From Mycobacterium scrofulaceum (GTDB taxonomy: Bacteria; Actinomycetota; Actinomycetes; Mycobacteriales; Mycobacteriaceae), in contig NZ_LZJW01000069.1 of the NCBI RefSeq assembly GCF_001667885.1, forward strand, positions 1 to 55,707: DNA of 55,707 nt. The letters are read 5' to 3'. The notes beneath the pieces are model-generated. The model did no database searches. It saw nothing but the letters and a program-made list of their open reading frames with translations, and had not been told where the DNA came from. Positions 41,150 to 50,194 of the stretch are shown here, one piece after another. Position 1 is the first letter of the stretch; every line of letters starts with the position of its first letter. Both the position numbers and the translations under genes were made by a program.

Positions 41150-42556
41150 TCAGAACCGGGGATGGGCCCGCGGCCGCTCGGCGCGGGGGCTCACCGCCCC
41201 CAGAAGACCGGTGAGTTCGGCGACCGGTATCTGGTCGAGGTGATCGACCGCCGCGATGATGTCGGCGCGCAACGCTTCCCCGCTGAAGGGTTCGGCCAGC
41301 CAGCCGAACTTGTCGACGACGCGTTCCCACGACATGGGCCGGGTCGGCGAGCCCTCGTAATCGGCTTGTTCACGGTCGAATTCGCGCCCGTCCCGGGTCA
41401 ACAGGTGAACCCGGGCCGCGGTGCGGTTCGGATAGTCGGCGGTCAGATCGGCGGCCGGCTCGACATCGATCCGGGTCAGCAGGTCCTGGACGTCGGCTCG
41501 CATGACCCGATCGGTTTCCAGCTGTTCGGGGCCCACCCCACCATCGAGGAGCGCTACCGCGCTGAGGTACTTCAGGTTGTAGTCCGCCTGCTCCTTGGTG
41601 CGCGGGTGGTCCTTGGCACCGTAGGCTCCCCCACCGGCGAAGTCATAGGCACCCTGGAAGACCTCGAGCGTCACCCCCTCGATGTCCTCGCCGCGCAAGG
41701 CGTGCTCGCCGCGCAGCGCCAGGATCGCGTCGATGACGACCTGGCCGTGGATCAGTGCGCAGTACTGCTTCAGATAGGTCCGCTCGACGCAGGCGAGCCC
41801 GCGATCGGCGGTGCCGAGATCGATGGGTTGGTCGAAGAGTTGGACAAGGCCGTGCGGGCCCTCGAACAACGACTTGGGACCGGTGACGCCGCGGGCGGCC
41901 AGCATGGTCGCGTAGACGGCGCGCATGGCGGTGCTGGCCGGGGAAATGCCCTTCCAATTCGAGACCGGCTCGGCGTGCACGGTGGCCAGCGACACATTGT
42001 CGGTCGCGGCCGCCGCGATGGCATTGGCGGTCTCCTCGACGCCCAGGCCGAGCAACTTCGCCGCACCGGCCGCGACCGACATCGACAGCTGCAGCGCATG
42101 ATTGAGTCCTCGCGCCATCACGGGCACCTGCGCGCTGAACCGGCACTGCACCTCGTAGGCGACCGCAAGGGCCAGCAGGAAATCGGCTCCGCTGGCGCCG
42201 GTGTGCTCGGCGACCGCCAGCACCGCGCCGAAGTTGTCGGCGGGATGGCACAGCCCGCCGACCGTCAGATAGGTGTCCAGCAGGTCGGGGTACCGCACCA
42301 GCACCGTGTTGAAAAACGCGGCCTGGTCCACCGAGGCCCGCCCGCCGCCCACCAGCGTCGCGGTGGGGACGCCGCTGAACTGCGCGGTGTGCTCGCGGAT
42401 GGGCGCAATCAGTTCCCCGTCCAGGGAACCGACCGCGCAGGCAATGCTGTCGAGCACATTGCGCTTCAGCAGCGCCCGGGGTCGTCCCGTCAGGTCCGCG
42501 GGCTCCGCACGGACGGCGAATGCGGCCAGCTGATCCACAACGTAGTTATCTGCCAT
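41150..42556 (-). CDS. MmgE/PrpD family protein
   Basis: 468 residues. Family signatures are KRNVLDSIACAVGSLDG near the N-terminus, PDLLDTYLTVGGLCHPADN, LALAVAYEVQCRF and SNWKGISPASTAMRAVYA. The family includes 2-methylcitrate dehydratase and cis-aconitate decarboxylase, which eliminate water or CO2 from tricarboxylate-like substrates. No other methylcitrate-cycle gene lies nearby, so a different dehydratase role is more likely. It follows LysR and IclR regulator genes on the same strand. Confidence 0.92.
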   Translation of the reverse strand: MADNYVVDQLAAFAVRAEPADLTGRPRALLKRNVLDSIACAVGSLDGELIAPIREHTAQFSGVPTATLVGGGRASVDQAAFFNTVLVRYPDLLDTYLTVGGLCHPADNFGAVLAVAEHTGASGADFLLALAVAYEVQCRFSAQVPVMARGLNHALQLSMSVAAGAAKLLGLGVEETANAIAAAATDNVSLATVHAEPVSNWKGISPASTAMRAVYATMLAARGVTGPKSLFEGPHGLVQLFDQPIDLGTADRGLACVERTYLKQYCALIHGQVVIDAILALRGEHALRGEDIEGVTLEVFQGAYDFAGGGAYGAKDHPRTKEQADYNLKYLSAVALLDGGVGPEQLETDRVMRADVQDLLTRIDVEPAADLTADYPNRTAARVHLLTRDGREFDREQADYEGSPTRPMSWERVVDKFGWLAEPFSGEALRADIIAAVDHLDQIPVAELTGLLGAVSPRAERPRAHPRF

Positions 42557-42648
42557 GACTTTTCGCCTTCCGGGCTACTCACTTCACTGAAGCGCAGCGC
42601 CGGCCCGGCGTCCAGGACCGTTCTCTTACCAGTGCTCGATGCGGGTTC

Positions 42649-43578
42649 TCACCGCAGGTGGGGGTCGCCGGCCGGAACCCACCACCGACCGGCGGGCGGG
42701 GCCGGCCAGTCGCGGGTGCGCGCGATCGTCAGCAGCGCGTCCACGGCGTCACGCACGCTGGCGCGGTCGTCGTCGCGCCGGTGCAGCAGCGACCATGTCC
42801 ACAGCGGTATCGGGTCGGCGACGGGACGCTGACCCAAACTCGGCGGCAACGCCGCGGTATGGCGCTTCGGGGACGCGAGCACGGCCCCACCCACCTTGCG
42901 TACATGCGCGTGAAAGGCATCCCCGGTGATGCCGCCGTCGTCGATGTGCACGACGCGCGCGCCGACGGCGGCCGCGAACTCGGTGGCGTATCGGTTCCAC
43001 GACGACCACGCCGATTCGTCGGCGTCGACTAGCACGCTCAGCCGTTGCGCGGCAACGGGTTCCGTTGAGCCGGCACCGGGAAGGACCGCGCGCAGCGGCT
43101 CCGTCCGCATCAGGTGCGCGATCAGGCCACGATCGCTGACCTGGTCGGCGGTGACCCACGCCAACGCGACGTCGAGAGTGCCCTCGGCCACCCGGTCGGC
43201 TTGCGCATGCGACGGCAGCACCCATTCGTCGACGCGCAGGTCCGCGGCGGAGCCCACCAGGGCGGTGATGTCCTCGGGCAGCCAACTGACGTACCCCAGG
43301 CGCACCGGCGTGCTGCGCGCGGACGCCCGCTGGAGCCGGCGCTTGGCGTCGTCGGCGAGCGACAGGATGTGCCGCGCATCGGGAAGGAACGTGCGCCCGG
43401 CCTCGGTCAGCCGAACGCTGCGCCGGTCGCGCACGAGCAAGTCGGCGCCCAGTTCACGCTCGAGGGCGATGATCTGTTGCGAGAGCGCCGGTCCCGAGAT
43501 GTGGACGCGTTGCGCGGCCCGGCCGAAGTGCAACTCCTCGGCGACGGCCACGAAATAGCGCAGCTGCCGCAGTTCCAT
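42649..43578 (-). CDS. LysR family transcriptional regulator
   Basis: 309 residues. The N-terminal winged helix is canonical: MELRQLRYFVAVAEELHFGRAAQRVH followed by SGPALSQQIIALERELGADLL. The C-terminal periplasmic-binding-like domain should bind a small effector. It lies 9 nt downstream of an IclR regulator, so two regulators share a transcript. MmgE/PrpD follows after 92 nt and is a likely target. Confidence 0.93.
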   Translation of the reverse strand: MELRQLRYFVAVAEELHFGRAAQRVHISGPALSQQIIALERELGADLLVRDRRSVRLTEAGRTFLPDARHILSLADDAKRRLQRASARSTPVRLGYVSWLPEDITALVGSAADLRVDEWVLPSHAQADRVAEGTLDVALAWVTADQVSDRGLIAHLMRTEPLRAVLPGAGSTEPVAAQRLSVLVDADESAWSSWNRYATEFAAAVGARVVHIDDGGITGDAFHAHVRKVGGAVLASPKRHTAALPPSLGQRPVADPIPLWTWSLLHRRDDDRASVRDAVDALLTIARTRDWPAPPAGRWWVPAGDPHLR

Positions 43579-43587
43579 ACGCGGAGC

Positions 43588-44505
43588 CTAGACGGCGCGA
43601 TCGACCGCGCGGGGCCGCGGCGGTCCCACGCTGATGGCCGTCGTTTCATCGGTCAAGTGTTTCCCGATGAGCCGGATCTGCCGCGCCGACAGCGGGCACA
43701 GCGGATGCACGGCCACCATCAGGGCCACCTGTCGTTCGTCGAAAACCGGTGCCGCGATGGTCACGACGGGCTGCTTGCGCCGGCCCGGGTTGTCGTCGGA
43801 AAGGAAGCCGATGGTGGTGAACTCGACGCGCAACTGATCCATGATGTGGCGCACCGGTGTCGGCATGTCAGCGCTGTCCAACGTGCCGACCACCTGTGCG
43901 GCCTGCGCCAGCGCGGGCGTAGTCCAGTCGACGTCGAAGCCGCGCTCACGGGTGCGTGCCAACACCTGCTCGAGTCGCCGGATGCGATCCGGGTTGTCGC
44001 CAGCGCCGCGGCGGATCCACGCGCGTTGTTCGTCCTCGTCGTCCCAGGCGGCGAAAGCCACCCCGAAGGGCGGCGCGTAGGGGATGCGATCGCCGGGTAT
44101 CCCGGACGGTTGGGTGGCGGGCTCGCCCTCAAACGCGGTGACCACCAACGAATCCCCGAACCGCTCGACCACGGAACAGGCGTAGCCGACCTCGCGGGAC
44201 AGCCGCACCGCCGCCGCGCGGGCCGCGTGCGCGAGCGGGCGTGCGGTGTCCGTTCGCGCGGCCACGACGGCCAGCGCCGGGCCCAGGGTGAAGGTCTTGG
44301 TGACCGGGTCACGGCTGGCCCAACCGCGGTCGCACAACGTCTTGAGGATCGCGTGCGCCGTCGCCTGGGTGAGGTCGAGTTCGCGCACGATGTCGGAGAA
44401 TCGCAGCCGCGCATTCCCGGACCGGGCCAGCAGCTCGACTACGTCGAGCACCCGACCCGTCGGCGCAGACGTCGCTCCGCGAATGGCTTGACTCCTTCGC
44501 CGCAC
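43588..44505 (-). CDS. IclR family transcriptional regulator
   Basis: 305 residues from GTG at 44505. The N-terminal winged helix is seen as RVLDVVELLARSGNARLRFSD and LTQATAHAILKTLCDRGWASRD, followed by an effector-binding domain. It is transcribed away from the SnoaL-SDR pair across 230 bp containing two direct repeats, so it may control that pair as well as its own operon. The initiation codon is uncertain because no strong Shine-Dalgarno is seen. Confidence 0.9.
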   Translation of the reverse strand: MRRRSQAIRGATSAPTGRVLDVVELLARSGNARLRFSDIVRELDLTQATAHAILKTLCDRGWASRDPVTKTFTLGPALAVVAARTDTARPLAHAARAAAVRLSREVGYACSVVERFGDSLVVTAFEGEPATQPSGIPGDRIPYAPPFGVAFAAWDDEDEQRAWIRRGAGDNPDRIRRLEQVLARTRERGFDVDWTTPALAQAAQVVGTLDSADMPTPVRHIMDQLRVEFTTIGFLSDDNPGRRKQPVVTIAAPVFDERQVALMVAVHPLCPLSARQIRLIGKHLTDETTAISVGPPRPRAVDRAV

Positions 44506-44519
44506 GATTTAGAGTTAGA

Positions 44520-44553
44520 CGAACATTCGAGATTGTACGTCGACTATTCGAGA
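44520..44553. promoter_or_regulatory. Candidate IclR binding sites (direct repeats)
   Basis: ATTCGAGA occurs at 44525-44532 and again at 44546-44553, 21 bp apart, that is two helical turns. The first overlaps a short palindrome CGAA-CA-TTCG at 44520-44529. They lie just upstream of the IclR gene and far upstream of the SnoaL gene. Confidence 0.4.
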
Positions 44554-44735
44554 GAGTTAAGCCTTTTGCGCACTGCGGTGTTGAGGGCGGGCACGCTCGA
44601 CGCGATCGCGGCGGGGCGGCCCGGTCCGCTCCCCCAGCGTGGGCAAGATCATCGGCCTCGACGGAGTGCGCTCGAACCGGTCAGCCGGTCGGATGGGCCG
44701 CGGCGCGTGGTGGTCCATCCGAACGGAGACCCGTC

Positions 44736-45149
44736 ATGACCGAACGTGAAGACCGCCAAGACATTTCCGAGCTGCTGGTGCGCTACGCCACCGGGATAGA
44801 CCGGCGCGACTGGCCGCTGTTTCGGACGGTGTTCACGGCGGATTGCGAGCTCGACTACGGGGAGATCGGCTCGTGGACGGGCGTCGACGCCGTCGCAGGC
44901 TTCATGGAGCAGGTGCACGCCCTCGCGGGGCACACGCTGCACCGGTTGACCAATCATGCGATCACCGTCGACGGCGATAAGGCGACGGCGCGGACCTACA
45001 TCGACGGACTGATCATGGCCGCCGACAACAACTCCGGGGTCAACGCGATCGGCTTCTACGACGACGAAATCGTGCGCACCGCGGACGGCTGGCGGATCGC
45101 CCGCCGCCGCTACACCCAGGTTCGGCTGACGACGGTCGGGGGTTCCTAG
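44736..45149 (+). CDS. SnoaL-like / NTF2-fold protein
   Basis: 137 residues. The family pattern is DISELLVRYATGIDRRDWPLF, RTVFTADCELDYG, HRLTNHAITVDGDKATARTY and WRIARRRYTQ. The conserved Tyr, Asp and His positions are those of the scytalone-dehydratase/steroid-isomerase group, so a small isomerase or dehydratase is plausible. Its TAG is immediately followed by the ATG of an SDR, so the two form an operon. It is divergent from the IclR gene. Confidence 0.88.
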   Translation: MTEREDRQDISELLVRYATGIDRRDWPLFRTVFTADCELDYGEIGSWTGVDAVAGFMEQVHALAGHTLHRLTNHAITVDGDKATARTYIDGLIMAADNNSGVNAIGFYDDEIVRTADGWRIARRRYTQVRLTTVGGS

Positions 45150-45971
45150 ATGATGACGTTTGCAACCAAGTACGGACCGTGGGCGCTGGTGGCGGGCGCC
45201 TCCGACGGGGTGGGGGCGGCATTCGCGCGCGAGGTCGCCGAGCGTGGCGTCAACGTCGTGCTGATCGCCCGTCGGCAAGCCGTGCTCGACGAGGTCGCGG
45301 CCGGGATCCGCGCCGATACATCGGCGTCCACGCGGACTCTCGCCATCGATCTCGCCGAGCCGGGCGCGGCGGCGGCGATCGCGGCGGCGACCGCCGACCT
45401 GGAGGTCGGCTTCCTCGTGTACTGCGCGGGCGCCGACCCGAACTTCGAGCCGTTTCTGGCCAATCCGATCGGAGTGGCCGAGGCGATGGTGCAGCGCAAC
45501 TGCATGGTGCCGATGCAGCTGTGCCACCACTTCGCCGCCCCCATGGTCGAACGGGGCCGCGGCGGAATCGTGTTGTTCGGATCCGGCGCCGGCCTGGCCG
45601 GTGGCGCCAATATGGTCGCCTACGGTGCGACGAAGGCGTTCGACATGGTGTTCGCCGAAGCGCTCTGGGCCGAGTTGCACGACAAGGGCGTCGACGTCCT
45701 GGGCCTCATCCTGGGCAAGACCGACACGCCCGCGTTGCGGCAACTCGAGCACAGCCGTGGGCAGATAGCGTCGCTCGACGAGGCGCCGCCGGGGGCGGCC
45801 GCCGTGCCGGACGTGATCGCCGAGGCCTTCGGGAACCTTGGCAACGGGCCGACCCTGATGGTCGGCGACATGATGCGGGCCGCCGAACAAATGCTGGCGT
45901 CGCTAACCCGCAACCAGGCCGTCGCCCTGTTCGCCCAGGCCGCGGCGGCGGCCATGGGCGCGGGCGAGTAG
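45150..45971 (+). CDS. SDR family oxidoreductase
   Basis: 273 residues. The glycine loop is AGASDGVGAAFARE; the active site is VAYGATKAF with Tyr-x3-Lys; LGKTDTPALRQL follows. It resembles mycobacterial SDRs acting on lipid or steroid-like substrates (17-beta-HSD 12-like). The start is directly abutting the SnoaL-like gene, which may process the same compound. Confidence 0.9.
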   Translation: MMTFATKYGPWALVAGASDGVGAAFAREVAERGVNVVLIARRQAVLDEVAAGIRADTSASTRTLAIDLAEPGAAAAIAAATADLEVGFLVYCAGADPNFEPFLANPIGVAEAMVQRNCMVPMQLCHHFAAPMVERGRGGIVLFGSGAGLAGGANMVAYGATKAFDMVFAEALWAELHDKGVDVLGLILGKTDTPALRQLEHSRGQIASLDEAPPGAAAVPDVIAEAFGNLGNGPTLMVGDMMRAAEQMLASLTRNQAVALFAQAAAAAMGAGE

Positions 45972-46240
45972 TGGCGGCCTCCCCCGCTCGCGGCCCGTGG
46001 AACTGCACAAGCTCGGATCCCAGTCCGGAAGGTTTGCCAAACTTCGAAATCAGGACAGCCTAACTTTCTGCTGACGCGTGTCTGGCCAGCAAAGATAAGC
46101 CGGGGCCCGTCGACGCCCCGAGGATCGACGACGTTGCTGGCGGCGCGCTTCGCGGGTAGTTTAGGGAGGCGTTGGGCACGGCTAATCCAGTCCGGAGTAG
46201 CCGCTCTGAGTCGCCACCCCCTCCCGATCGAAGGATGACG
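45972..46240 (+). promoter_or_regulatory. Long leader region before the cation exchanger
   Basis: 269 bp without a gene. Near its 3' end GGGAGG (46164-46169) can pair with CCTCCC (46220-46225), enclosing a GGAGTAG segment and ending just before the Shine-Dalgarno GAAGG at 46230. It could be a regulatory leader, but I cannot match it to a known riboswitch. Confidence 0.25.
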
Positions 46241-47527
46241 ATGCTCGCCACCGACAGGCCCGGGGCCGCGACCGCGACGGCAGAACGGTCGCGACGCCTC
46301 ACCCTGACCCGGTCGGGATTGATCACCGCGGCTTTCGTTGCCCCGGCCGTCATCATCCGTGTCGTCGGCCTGCACCCCGACCCGGTCGCGGCCCTGCTGA
46401 TCTACGGGGCCGCGGTCGTCTCGGCGAGCTTCTTGCTGGCGTGGGCCGCGGAGACCGCGCAGATCGATGTCTCCGGCGGGCTGGCGACGGCGATCCTGGC
46501 GTTGATCGCGGTACTGCCCGAGTACGCCGTCGACCTTTATTACGCGTACGTCTCCGGCCACAACGCCGAGTACACGCAATACGCCGCGGCCAACATGACG
46601 GGCTCGAACCGGTTGCTGATGGGTTTGGGGTGGCCCGTCGTGGTGTTGGTCAGCATCGTCGTGGCGCGCAAGGCCGGCGCGAAGAACGCCACCGGTCTGG
46701 CGCTGCAACCCACCAATCGCGTCGAACTCGGTTTCCTCCTGATCGCCGGGGTCATCGCCTTCGCGATCCCGGCCAGTGGGCAGATCCACTTCGGCCTGGG
46801 GCTGGCGCTGCTCGCCTGGTTCGGGTTCTACCTGTACAAGATCGGTCACGGCGACGTCGAGGAGCCCGATCTGATCGGGACCGCCGCCGCCCTCGGGGAG
46901 CTGCCCGATCGCGGGCGGCGCATCGTCGTCGTCGGCCTCTTCCTGGTGTCCGGCGCGGTGATTCTGCTGTGCGCCAAACCGTTCGCCGACAACCTGGTCG
47001 CCGCGGGCACCGAGCTGGGCATCGACCGGTTCCTGCTGGTCCAGTGGCTCGCCCCGCTGGCCTCCGAGGCCCCGGAGTTCATCGTCGCCACCATCTTCGC
47101 CGCCCGCGGCAAGGGCACGGCGGCCATCGCCACCTTGATCTCCTCCAAGGTCAATCAGTGGACGCTGCTGATCGGGTCGCTGCCGGTCGCCCATCTGCTC
47201 GGCGGCGGCGGATTCTCGCTGCAGCTCGACCCGCGTCAGGTGGAGGAAGTGCTCCTGACGGCCACCCAGACCATGATGGGCGTGGCGCTGTTGCTGGCAC
47301 TGCGATTCCAGCGCGCCGCGGCATGCACGCTGCTGGGCTTGTTCGTCGTGCAATTCCCGATCGCCTCGACGCATGGCCGGCTGTTGCTCTGTGCCGTCTA
47401 CATTGTGGTGGCCGTCGTCGCGCTGGTCCGCTACCGTCGTCACCTCGTCGCCACCCTGCGGGCGCCGTTTGTCGGGACGGCCATCCGGCACAGCGGTCAC
47501 CCGCACCATCTGGAGCCAGACGCCTAG
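46241..47527 (+). CDS. Sodium/calcium exchanger family cation antiporter
   Basis: 428 residues from ATG at 46241, chosen because GAAGG lies six bases before it; another ATG is at 46235. There are about ten hydrophobic helices. Two alpha-repeats of the CaCA superfamily are visible: ALIAVLPEYAVDLYYAY in the first half and LASEAPEFIVATIFAARGKG with LISSKVNQWTLLIGSLPV in the second. It exchanges calcium or a similar divalent cation for protons or sodium. It stands alone, 269 bp after the SDR. Confidence 0.9.
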   Translation: MLATDRPGAATATAERSRRLTLTRSGLITAAFVAPAVIIRVVGLHPDPVAALLIYGAAVVSASFLLAWAAETAQIDVSGGLATAILALIAVLPEYAVDLYYAYVSGHNAEYTQYAAANMTGSNRLLMGLGWPVVVLVSIVVARKAGAKNATGLALQPTNRVELGFLLIAGVIAFAIPASGQIHFGLGLALLAWFGFYLYKIGHGDVEEPDLIGTAAALGELPDRGRRIVVVGLFLVSGAVILLCAKPFADNLVAAGTELGIDRFLLVQWLAPLASEAPEFIVATIFAARGKGTAAIATLISSKVNQWTLLIGSLPVAHLLGGGGFSLQLDPRQVEEVLLTATQTMMGVALLLALRFQRAAACTLLGLFVVQFPIASTHGRLLLCAVYIVVAVVALVRYRRHLVATLRAPFVGTAIRHSGHPHHLEPDA

Positions 47528-47557
47528 TCGCCTCGGCCGCCGTATACGGTCCACGGT

Positions 47558-48394
47558 ATGAATCGTGTGTCCGTCATCACGGGCGGCGCGGGCGGCATGG
47601 GCCTGGCCACCGCCAGGGTCGTCGGCCGCGACCACACCCTGGTCCTCTGCGACGTCAGGCAAGACCGGCTCGACGCAGCGGCCGCAGCACTGAAAGAGCT
47701 CGGGATGGCGCCGACGACCGTCGACTGCGATGTCACGGACCGGGGTGCGGTCGCCGACCTGCTCGAACGGGCGAAGGGCCTGGGGACGCTCGCCTCGGTA
47801 ATCCACACCGCGGGGGTCAGCCCGAGCATGGGCCCCGCCGACTACGTCATGCGCACCAACGCGCTCGGCACGCTCAACGTCAACGAGGCGTTCTTCGCCG
47901 CGGCCGGCGAGGGCGCGGTAATCGTCAACGTGGCGTCGATGGCGGCCCACATCCTGCCCGCGGAAATGGTTCCGGTAGACCAATTTCCCCTCGCGCTGCG
48001 CGACGCCGACGCCTTCCTGGACGCTCTGATGACGACCTGCAACATCGTCCCCGAGGAGGGGCGGTCCGGCATCGCCTACGCGGTCAGCAAGAGCTTCGTG
48101 AAGTGGTACAGCCAGTCGCAGGCGGAGAGATTCAACGGGCGCGGGTTGCGCATCGTCTCGGTCTCGCCGGGGTCGATCGACACCGAGATGGGCAGGCTCG
48201 AGGAGCAAGCCGGCGCTGGCGCGATGGTTACCAACGCCGCGGTCCCGCGGTGGGGCAAGCCGGAGGAGATGGCCGAGCTACTCGCCTTCTGCGCCAGTGA
48301 CAAGGCGGGCTACCTCACCGGCACCGACATCCTCAACGACGGCGGCGTGATCGCCTCGATGACCGAACGGGCCCGGGCGGCCGCCGCCGGCTGA
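47558..48394 (+). CDS. SDR family oxidoreductase
   Basis: 278 residues. The glycine loop is ITGGAGGMGLATARVV, and the active-site segment IAYAVSKSFVKWYSQ has an insertion of about 40 residues before the Tyr. This insertion is typical of the hydroxysteroid or coniferyl-alcohol dehydrogenase-like SDR group. It ends with GTDILNDGGVIASM. It converges on the SulP gene with a 7-nt gap. Confidence 0.9.
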   Translation: MNRVSVITGGAGGMGLATARVVGRDHTLVLCDVRQDRLDAAAAALKELGMAPTTVDCDVTDRGAVADLLERAKGLGTLASVIHTAGVSPSMGPADYVMRTNALGTLNVNEAFFAAAGEGAVIVNVASMAAHILPAEMVPVDQFPLALRDADAFLDALMTTCNIVPEEGRSGIAYAVSKSFVKWYSQSQAERFNGRGLRIVSVSPGSIDTEMGRLEEQAGAGAMVTNAAVPRWGKPEEMAELLAFCASDKAGYLTGTDILNDGGVIASMTERARAAAAG

Positions 48395-48401
48395 GCCCGC
48401 G

Positions 48402-50177
48402 TCAGACCAGGTAGTACAGCTCCGGGTGGCGGGCGAGTTCGGGCGGAGTCGTAAAGGGCGCCTTGAGGTTCAGCGCGGCCAGCTTGTTGTGCGCGTAGCG
48501 CACCGCTTTGAGCGTCGCCGAGAATTCCTCGTCCTCCTCGGGGAAGACCTGCTCTGCGGGGAACCAACTCTGGAAGCCGACATTGGTCAACACGCCGAGC
48601 GTGTCCGGGCGCACCCCGGCCAACAGGATCGTCACCCCACGCGCGGTCTCGTCGCGCAGGAAATGCTCGATGCGCTCGATGCAGACGACGTCGGGATGCC
48701 GCACCCGCTTGAGCCGCAACACCACGAACGTGTTGCCGTCCTCGGCGACCCGCCGGCTGATCGCCGACAGGTAGCGGTCCAGTTCCGGCGCCGCCCCGAA
48801 GAACAACTCCCCCTCCAGGTCGTAGATGACGATCGATTGATCCACCGGATCACCCGGGATACGTTCGCGCACAACGCGTTCGGGTGTGACGACGAGCTCC
48901 CTCGCCTTCAGCTTCGCCGCACGCGGCACGAACAGCAGGATCGAGAGCACCACCCCGAGCAACACCGACTTGTCCAGATCGATCGCCACGCCGGTGAACG
49001 CGGTGACGACGACCAAACCGGCGTCGTACTTCGACGCCTTGAGCGTGTAGACCAGGCGTCTGAAGTCGACCAACCGCGCGGCGGTCACCAGCAGCAGCCC
49101 GGCGAGCGCCGCCTGCGGGACGTAGCGCAGCAACGGTGCGAACAACAGCAGCGCCGCGGCCACCGTTGCGGCCGAGACGATCCCGGAGAAACGCGTACGG
49201 GCGCCGGACTGGAAGTTGATCGCCGACCGCGACAGTGAACCCGAGCCCGGCAGGCTTTGAAAGAAGCCACCGGCGAGGTTGGCCAAGCCTTCGGCCATGA
49301 TCTGCCTGTTGTAGTCGATCTCTTGATTGGTCTGGTAGGCAATCGCTTTGGCGATCGAGAGCGCCTCGATGATGCCGACGAAGGCGATGGCCAGCGCGCC
49401 AGTCGACAGGTGCGGCAACCAGCCGGCGTGCACCTCGGGAACGTGCGCGGTCGGCAGGCTGCGGGGAATCTTTGCGGCCACCGTGACGGCGGTACGCCCG
49501 TTCGGGCCCGGAACCGACCAGCCCGCCAGATACGCGAGCAATGCGGTGACGATCAGGACGGCGAGCATGTCGATCTGCGGCCATCTATAGCGCTGCACCA
49601 GCTTCCGTAAGACCACGGCCAATATCACCGCCGCGGCGCTCAGCGTCAGTGCGCGGTAGTTGATGTGGTCGCCGTGGGTCAGCGTCAGCCATACGCGACG
49701 CAGGACGTGCATGTGGCCGTTGCCCTTGTCCCGCACACCGAGCGCGTTGCCCAGCTGTCCGATGGCGAGCAGAAACGCCGCCGCCGCCATGAAGCCGATG
49801 ATCACCGATTCGGAAATGTAGCGGGTCAGGTTGCCGAGCTTGAACAAGCTGATCACGATCTGGAACGCCCCCACCAGCACGGCCAACAGGAACAGCCCCT
49901 CGAACAGTTCGGTCGCGTTCTCCGAGTCGATGAACGCCAGGGCCGTGAACACCAGTAGCGAGATGGCGCTCGTCGGCCCGTTGATCAGATGCGACGACGA
50001 TCCGAAAATGGAGGCGACCACCGTCACGACGATCGCCGAATACACCCCGAACCGGGGATCCACCCCGGCGATCAGCGCATACGCCATCGCCTGCGGAAAC
50101 GAAATCGCGGCCACGGTGAGCCCGGCGATCAGATCGTGCCGACCCTTGACCAGGCCGTAATTGAAAGCGATGGCCAA
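48402..50177 (-). CDS. SulP family anion transporter with STAS domain
   Basis: About 591 residues from TTG at 50177, 17 nt after the binding-protein stop; there is no ATG or GTG between that stop and the first helix. SulP signatures are HDLIAGLTVAAISFPQAMAY and VDPRFGVYSAIVVTVVASI with FGSSSHLINGPTSAISLLV. Ten or more helices follow, then a cytoplasmic STAS domain from about residue 440 (QSIVIYDLEGELFFGAAPEL). SulP proteins carry sulfate, bicarbonate or dicarboxylates. It is placed directly behind a sulfate-binding protein gene, which argues for sulfate. Confidence 0.92.
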   Translation of the reverse strand: MAIAFNYGLVKGRHDLIAGLTVAAISFPQAMAYALIAGVDPRFGVYSAIVVTVVASIFGSSSHLINGPTSAISLLVFTALAFIDSENATELFEGLFLLAVLVGAFQIVISLFKLGNLTRYISESVIIGFMAAAAFLLAIGQLGNALGVRDKGNGHMHVLRRVWLTLTHGDHINYRALTLSAAAVILAVVLRKLVQRYRWPQIDMLAVLIVTALLAYLAGWSVPGPNGRTAVTVAAKIPRSLPTAHVPEVHAGWLPHLSTGALAIAFVGIIEALSIAKAIAYQTNQEIDYNRQIMAEGLANLAGGFFQSLPGSGSLSRSAINFQSGARTRFSGIVSAATVAAALLLFAPLLRYVPQAALAGLLLVTAARLVDFRRLVYTLKASKYDAGLVVVTAFTGVAIDLDKSVLLGVVLSILLFVPRAAKLKARELVVTPERVVRERIPGDPVDQSIVIYDLEGELFFGAAPELDRYLSAISRRVAEDGNTFVVLRLKRVRHPDVVCIERIEHFLRDETARGVTILLAGVRPDTLGVLTNVGFQSWFPAEQVFPEEDEEFSATLKAVRYAHNKLAALNLKAPFTTPPELARHPELYYLV

Positions 50178-50194
50178 AGTGTGCTCGTCTTCCG

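Noticed and set aside
41150..42556. Assignment of the MmgE/PrpD gene as prpD of the methylcitrate cycle
   Set aside because: No prpC, prpB or prpR-type gene is adjacent, and the family has several other dehydratase functions.
45972..46240. A yybP-ykoY (manganese) riboswitch before the cation exchanger
   Set aside because: Only a GGAGTAG fragment resembles the motif; the rest of the consensus could not be found by eye.
45620..48208. An 862-codon minus-strand frame across an SDR, the cation exchanger and another SDR
   Set aside because: It spans three well-supported genes on the other strand and its translation is repetitive Asp/Gln/Arg-rich sequence without homology.
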